Source: Bacillota bacterium
GTDB lineage: Bacteria; Bacillota; Clostridia; Lachnospirales; Lachnospiraceae
NCBI GenBank assembly: GCA_023421075.1
Contig: JAEZUM010000006.1
Coordinates: 18,592-82,591, forward strand
Direction: 5' to 3'
DNA: 64,000 bases
Shown: in pieces, positions 60,049 to 64,000 of the stretch
Layout of the letters: each line of letters opens with the position of its first letter
Position numbering within the stretch: the first letter of the stretch is position 1
Position numbers and translations under genes: made by a program
The notes under the pieces: generated by a model
The model's input: only the letters and a program-made list of their open reading frames with translations
The model's database searches: none
What the model was told of the DNA's origin: nothing

Positions 60049-60942
60049 ATGAGTTATCAATTTAAAGTACCAGAAAAAAAGAAGATCCGTGTTATTCTGG
60101 ATACAGATGCAGCATGTGAAGCAGATGACCAATATGCGATTGTACATGCCTTGATGACGCCTCGGTTTATAATTCGAGGGATTATAGCTGAGCAGTTCTA
60201 TACGCATGGGGGAGAAAGGTCAGTCGAGGAAAGTTACCTGGAAATTGAACATATTTTAAAGCTTATGAACCTATCTGGTACCATCCCCGTTAAGCGAGGT
60301 GCCCTTCGTCCTTTAAGTTCTGAGGAGGATACTCTAGAATCTGAGGGAGCAAAACTAATTGTGGAAGAAGCTATGCGTGATGAAGAAGAACCATTGTATG
60401 TGCTTTGTCAGGGTGCAATTACCAATATGGCGTTGGCAATACTACTCCAACCGGAGATTGCAGAACGACTTACCTGTATCTGGATTGGAGGAGGCATCTA
60501 TCCGAAGGGTGGTTGGGAATTTAACTTATGCAATGATTATCATGCTGCCAATGTTGTATTCAAATCGAAACTGCGACTGTGGCAGGTACCAATGGATTGC
60601 TACACACGTATGCAGGTGGGATATGCTGAACTTGAACAAAAGGTTAGACCTTACGGCGAGATAGGAAAATACTTATTTGAAGAAATGCAACAGTTTGCTA
60701 ATTCAGAAAAGGGTTTTTGGACAACGGGTGAGAGTTGGTCACTAGGTGATTCACCTGCAATTGGGTTGGCAATGAATCCTGGATGTGGTAGGAGTGAAGA
60801 AAGAGATGCCCCCTTGGTTGACCAAGAAGGGAATTATTATGAAAACAATAGTAATCGCAAAATCAAGGTGTTTCATGAAATCGATTCGCGATTTATACTA
60901 GAGGATTTTTTTGCAAAACTGTATCTGAATAATAAAGAGTAA
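60049..60942 (+). CDS. Inosine/uridine-preferring nucleoside hydrolase family protein
   Basis: The 297-residue protein has the calcium-binding N-terminal motif DTDAACEADDQYAIVHAL (the DxDxxxDD pattern of nucleoside hydrolases, here with a 3-residue spacing variation), then NMALAILLQPEIAERLTCIWIGGG and GGWEFNLCNDYHAANVVF, where the family has xNPxxDxxAA. The E/N-rich region differs from classical IunH, so the base specificity is uncertain. It may also belong to the DUF1593/cellulose-related relatives. AGGAGGTAACGA precedes the ATG. It is monocistronic. Confidence 0.82.
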   Translation: MSYQFKVPEKKKIRVILDTDAACEADDQYAIVHALMTPRFIIRGIIAEQFYTHGGERSVEESYLEIEHILKLMNLSGTIPVKRGALRPLSSEEDTLESEGAKLIVEEAMRDEEEPLYVLCQGAITNMALAILLQPEIAERLTCIWIGGGIYPKGGWEFNLCNDYHAANVVFKSKLRLWQVPMDCYTRMQVGYAELEQKVRPYGEIGKYLFEEMQQFANSEKGFWTTGESWSLGDSPAIGLAMNPGCGRSEERDAPLVDQEGNYYENNSNRKIKVFHEIDSRFILEDFFAKLYLNNKE

Positions 60943-60971
60943 GTGTAGCACTATGCCCGGATTTTAACGCT

Positions 60972-61013
60972 AAAGCAAACAGCCCGCCACGTCTTTTTGC
61001 TAAAAAGGGAGGT
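60972..61013 (+). repeat. Short dispersed repeat, copy 1 (left flank of the unknown gene)
   Basis: A 25-base stretch (60972-60996) is identical to 63873-63897, and the TAAAAAGGGAGG that follows at 61001-61012 matches the other copy except for a block of about 15 bases missing here. The missing part is the 3' arm of a hairpin that is intact in copy 2. The rest of the 60943-61279 gap holds no gene and has the promoter listed next. Confidence 0.75.
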
Positions 61014-61200
61014 TATCATTGGATATATCTGTCTTGTATTGTCTTATTATATAATAGGGTATTCTGAAGATTAATTAGTAATTTCACGATTATCTTGTTC
61101 TATCTTCTGTAATATAAGGTACATATAAAAATGCGTATTATCTAAAGATCTGCATATGCCATTGCATTTAGTTGTTTACGATATCAATGGTAAAATATGT

Positions 61201-61229
61201 TTGATTAGACCTACAAAATATGCTATAAT
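61201..61229 (+). promoter_or_regulatory. Promoter of the unknown 700-residue gene
   Basis: TTGATT at 61201-61206 and TATAAT at 61224-61229 are spaced by 17 bases, about 50 bases before the gene start. No operator-like palindrome is evident nearby. Confidence 0.75.
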
Positions 61230-61282
61230 ATGTAAAAAATGACTTGCTTGCATAAAAAATAGAGGATAAGAGGAATCGGGTG

Positions 61283-63385
61283 ATGATGAACTTAATTACA
61301 GGAGATATTTTAGCATCCTATACACTGTTCAGAGAATTATATAATAATAATTGTAAAGATATTTATGATATAGTTGTGGAATTTATACGAGATGTTATTG
61401 TCACAAATAACCGTTATAGTTTTACTTTAAAAGAAATTACATATTTAGTTAATAACACTTTTGGATTTATGATACCGGATTATGTTATTGCACCATCAAT
61501 AATGAAAATTGATGGTGCAGAAAAAAGAGAAGGTACATATTTTATAAATGTGCCGATAAATAATAGAAATAGTCTATTCGAGAAAGAACAAAACGAGGTT
61601 ATTAAGCAAAACAATCTGATCATAAGTGATTTATACATATATATCGAAGAAATAAAAGGATGCATACTAACTGCAGTTGAAAAGGATAAAATATTAAACT
61701 CTTTTTATGGATTTTTACTTGATGAAGTAAATGGACATGAATACTCTGAGTTAATAAGTGCATTTGTTCTTAAAAATAAAGCTAATACTAACTTTGTAAA
61801 TAAGCTTGCTTCAATACGTGAAGGTGTAGTCCTTTATGCAGGTATAAATTACAATAATAGAATAAATGAAGTTGGTACATGGAAAAATGAAATGACAATC
61901 TATCTAGAGATGGAAATTCTATTTCATATAGCAGGTTACAATGGAATTATTTTTAAAGAGCTAGCAGATGAATTATTATCATTAATTGGAAGTATAAGAA
62001 CAAATAAAAATATAAGATTAATTAAAATGAGATATTTTAATGAAACAAAAAGTCAGATTGAACGTTTTTTTGATAAAGCTACTTATATTGTTACCGGACA
62101 ATCTGTATTAGCATCAGATAATATAGCTATGAAAGAAATTATTAATGGTTGTAAAACTGCAGCTGATATATTAGATAAAAAAAGTGATTTTTATCTGACT
62201 TTGAATAACAAAGGAATTGTAATAGATGAGGAAGAAAAAAATTACTATATTTCGAATCTTAATCAATACAATTTAGAAGATGCAGCTACGTTAGAAGAAT
62301 TTTCATCAAGTGACAATGAAGATTCAGAAGAAATACATAAAAGATTAAAATTCATTAGTAATATACATAAACTACGAAAAGGTCAAGTAAAAGGAGATTA
62401 TGCCGATTGCGGATATTTACTTATTACTAATACAACAAGGACATTAAAAATGTCAAAGACCTTGTCAACACAAAATAAAACTGTACCATACGCAATAAAT
62501 ATGGCTACATTAACAAACTTACTTTGGAATAGATTAAATAAAGGATTTGGAGCCAAGAACTTCCCGAAGACTATTGATGTTATTATAAAAGCTCAGATTA
62601 TTCTTTCTAAATTTGTTAATGATTCAGTTGGTGAAAGCTATTTAAAGTTAAAAGAGGAAGTAAAATCAAGTTCTATTACTGAAGATCAGATGCTGTCTAG
62701 ATTAGCAAGTCTACGTAGTTTGGTTAAAAAACCGGAAGATATTACGGATATTGATGAAACATTATTATTTATAACAGAGGACAAAATAGATAAGTACTTT
62801 CAAGAACAGGAATTGTATAAAAACAAGGCAATAGAATCTGAAAAGAAGAATTCAGCGTTAGAGCAAGAAGTGCAAATTTATAAAAGTGGATTTGAAGCGC
62901 TTAAAGAGAAGTTAGTAATAAAAGATAATATCGAGTTAGATAAAAAGAAGATGGATATGATAAATACCGAAATAGCTACCTTGAGGCTTTTAAAGGAAAA
63001 ACTCGACACTAAGGCAAAAAGTATGTATCGGAATTTTAAAGCCTTCAGTTGTATTGGAATTATCTTATTTTATGGAATATATGTAACTATAATCGCCATT
63101 TTAGGATGGTCGGCGATGGAGATGGTTACGTATTTTATTGGATTGCTTCCTTTTGCTTTAGGACTTATTTATACGCTGATATATACAAAATCATTCAATT
63201 TCATATCTTGTTTAAAGATGATAAATGAAAATTGCAAGAAAAAAGTATACAAGGGAAATGAAGAGTTAGATGAGATCATTGAAAAAAATATTTTAATGAT
63301 TACTTCTCTTAAATATGAGATTGATAAATCGAATAAAAAGCTTGAATACATTGATAAAAGAGCAATGGTAGAAAATATAGAATAA
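61283..63385 (+). CDS. Unknown 700-residue protein with coiled coil and two C-terminal membrane segments
   Basis: I do not recognise a named family. The N-terminal 75 residues (RYSFTLKEITYLVNNTFGFMIPDYVI) suggest a winged-helix-like fold. Residues about 175-270 (REGVVLYAGINYNN, then MTIYLEMEILFHIAGYNG and FKELADELLSLI) have the rhythm of a PIN-like domain, but a Glu stands where PIN nucleases have the first Asp, so this is tentative. A coiled coil spans about 515-590, followed by two membrane segments (about 590-637) and a charged tail. The gene is visibly more A+T-rich than its neighbours and lies between two copies of a repeat. AGAGGA precedes tandem ATG codons; GTG 61280 is an alternative. 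Confidence 0.8.
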   Translation: MMNLITGDILASYTLFRELYNNNCKDIYDIVVEFIRDVIVTNNRYSFTLKEITYLVNNTFGFMIPDYVIAPSIMKIDGAEKREGTYFINVPINNRNSLFEKEQNEVIKQNNLIISDLYIYIEEIKGCILTAVEKDKILNSFYGFLLDEVNGHEYSELISAFVLKNKANTNFVNKLASIREGVVLYAGINYNNRINEVGTWKNEMTIYLEMEILFHIAGYNGIIFKELADELLSLIGSIRTNKNIRLIKMRYFNETKSQIERFFDKATYIVTGQSVLASDNIAMKEIINGCKTAADILDKKSDFYLTLNNKGIVIDEEEKNYYISNLNQYNLEDAATLEEFSSSDNEDSEEIHKRLKFISNIHKLRKGQVKGDYADCGYLLITNTTRTLKMSKTLSTQNKTVPYAINMATLTNLLWNRLNKGFGAKNFPKTIDVIIKAQIILSKFVNDSVGESYLKLKEEVKSSSITEDQMLSRLASLRSLVKKPEDITDIDETLLFITEDKIDKYFQEQELYKNKAIESEKKNSALEQEVQIYKSGFEALKEKLVIKDNIELDKKKMDMINTEIATLRLLKEKLDTKAKSMYRNFKAFSCIGIILFYGIYVTIIAILGWSAMEMVTYFIGLLPFALGLIYTLIYTKSFNFISCLKMINENCKKKVYKGNEELDEIIEKNILMITSLKYEIDKSNKKLEYIDKRAMVENIE

Positions 63386-63581
63386 TTTCATCGAATAAAA
63401 AATCTGTTAAAAAGGCAAAACTTAATAAAATCTAATGTAATAATCAACCAACCACTTCCCATTGGTTTTGTTATTGATAAAGATAATGAGGAAGTAAGTA
63501 TATGCCCTATATCCGATAAGCAATAGTGGAATATGAAATACCAGGTTACATAACAATGATAGACGATTAGATGTTTAAAAT

Positions 63582-63793
63582 TGCAATAAGCTACAGAAAG
63601 TTAGAATACCAGATTCTGTAAGTTGAATAGGGGAAATGCCTTTAATAATTGTACCAGCTTACAATTACTAGAACTTCCTGCCGAATTAACTGTAATACCC
63701 GATCAAACCTTTTCAGGTTGCACTTTACTAAAGAGAATTGTGCTAGGAAGTAAATTAGAGGAAATCGGTAAATGGGCATACATTATGCAGTAA
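63582..63793 (+). pseudogene. Decayed BspA-like leucine-rich-repeat protein fragment
   Basis: Translation in two frames gives consecutive BspA-type repeats: CNKLQKVRIPDSVS, a TGA, IGE, then after a frame change AFNNCTSLQLLELPAELTVI, PDQTFSGCTLLKRIVLGS and KLEEIGKWAY. The consensus xxxFxxCxxLxxIxLPxxLxxIG is clear. It ends at TAA 63791-63793. One stop and one frameshift within 70 codons mark it as a relic of a surface-protein gene. The stretch 63386-63581 has only short frames (for example one reading PLPIGFVIDKDNEEVS) that may be further debris. Confidence 0.75.
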
Positions 63794-63872
63794 ACGTGGT
63801 ATAATAATTAAAAATAATATTTTAGTAATAAAATGTAGCGAGATTAATCGCTACCATGCCTATAAATAAGGA

Positions 63873-63927
63873 AAAGCAAACAGCCCGCCACGTCTTTGTG
63901 GAGGGCTGTCTACTAAAAAGGGGAGGA
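63873..63927 (+). repeat. Short dispersed repeat, copy 2 (hairpin intact)
   Basis: The 25-base stretch shared with 60972-60996 is followed here by GTGGAGGGCTGTCTA, which pairs with the upstream ACAGCCCGCCAC to form a hairpin with one mismatch, and then CTAAAAAGGGGAGG. This is the longer, complete form. It lies 50 bases before the next gene start. Confidence 0.75.
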
Positions 63928-63977
63928 TAAGTATTTAACTTCTCTTTGGTAATCATAATTGGAGGGGGAATCCAATT

Positions 63978-64000
63978 ATGAAAGAGCATACGCATTTACA
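63978..64000 (+). CDS. Start of a gene cut by the window edge
   Basis: An ATG at 63978 has GGAGGGGG 9 bases upstream and opens a frame (MKEHTHL...) that runs off the end of the window. Only seven codons are visible, so no function can be given. Confidence 0.6.

Overview
The window looks like chromosome from a motile, spore-forming, anaerobic member of the Clostridia, most likely Lachnospiraceae (Anaerocolumna/Lachnoclostridium-like). This rests on gene content only: the end of sigF followed by spoVAC-spoVAD-spoVAE, DUF6514 and DUF4250 proteins, a flagellin, chemoreceptors under c-di-GMP riboswitches, tdh/kbl, and a Nif11-leader peptide cluster with an NHLP-type exporter. Composition is moderately A+T-rich with AGGAGG-type ribosome sites and hairpin terminators, many of them shared by convergent genes. 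No tRNA, rRNA, insertion sequence or CRISPR array was found.

Layout. 1-2.6 kb: sporulation genes (sigF 3' end, a small membrane protein, spoVAC/AD/AE). 2.6-10.8 kb: housekeeping genes (class A PBP, YigZ, VanZ-like, rarA, a radical SAM/HhH protein). 10.8-14.9 kb: an AraC regulator divergent from a TIM-barrel isomerase and two Gfo/Idh/MocA oxidoreductases, probably a sugar or polyol catabolic unit. 15-23.1 kb: a secreted InlB-repeat protein, a radical SAM protein, an MFS exporter overlapping its own winged-helix regulator, an FMN-dependent alpha-hydroxy-acid oxidase, sfsA, and a TetR/membrane-protein pair with a visible operator.

23.2-33.9 kb is a motility and c-di-GMP region. A GEMM-I riboswitch precedes a chemoreceptor interrupted by one in-frame TAG. 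Convergent to it is a flagellin carrying an HExxH-x18-E metalloprotease insert (a flagellinolysin). After a CAAX-type protease and tdh/kbl, a second GEMM-I riboswitch precedes a KASIII-like enzyme with altered catalytic residues and a second chemoreceptor.

34-46.4 kb holds a two-component system, then a peptide natural-product cluster: a sigma factor, a small acidic protein, a Nif11-type precursor with a 15-residue Cys/Asp-rich core after Gly-Gly, a divergent radical SAM/SPASM maturase, a branched-chain-amino-acid-type binding lipoprotein, an HlyD-type adaptor, a C39 peptidase-ABC transporter and a second NHLP ABC transporter. This is the best candidate for an undescribed biosynthetic system. 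46.6-49.1 kb is a LytTR/DUF3021/ABC operon with a candidate direct-repeat operator.

49.2-64 kb is mixed: a DUF5050-like lipoprotein, a GNAT enzyme, an L,D-transpeptidase, an ABC-F protein behind a long leader with a 33-codon upstream ORF and two terminators, a serine/threonine symporter preceded by a remnant resembling the start of sdaAB, a GGDEF protein coupled to a 33-codon ORF, a nucleoside hydrolase, and an A+T-rich gene of unknown function lying between two copies of a short repeat, followed by a decayed BspA-like leucine-rich-repeat gene.
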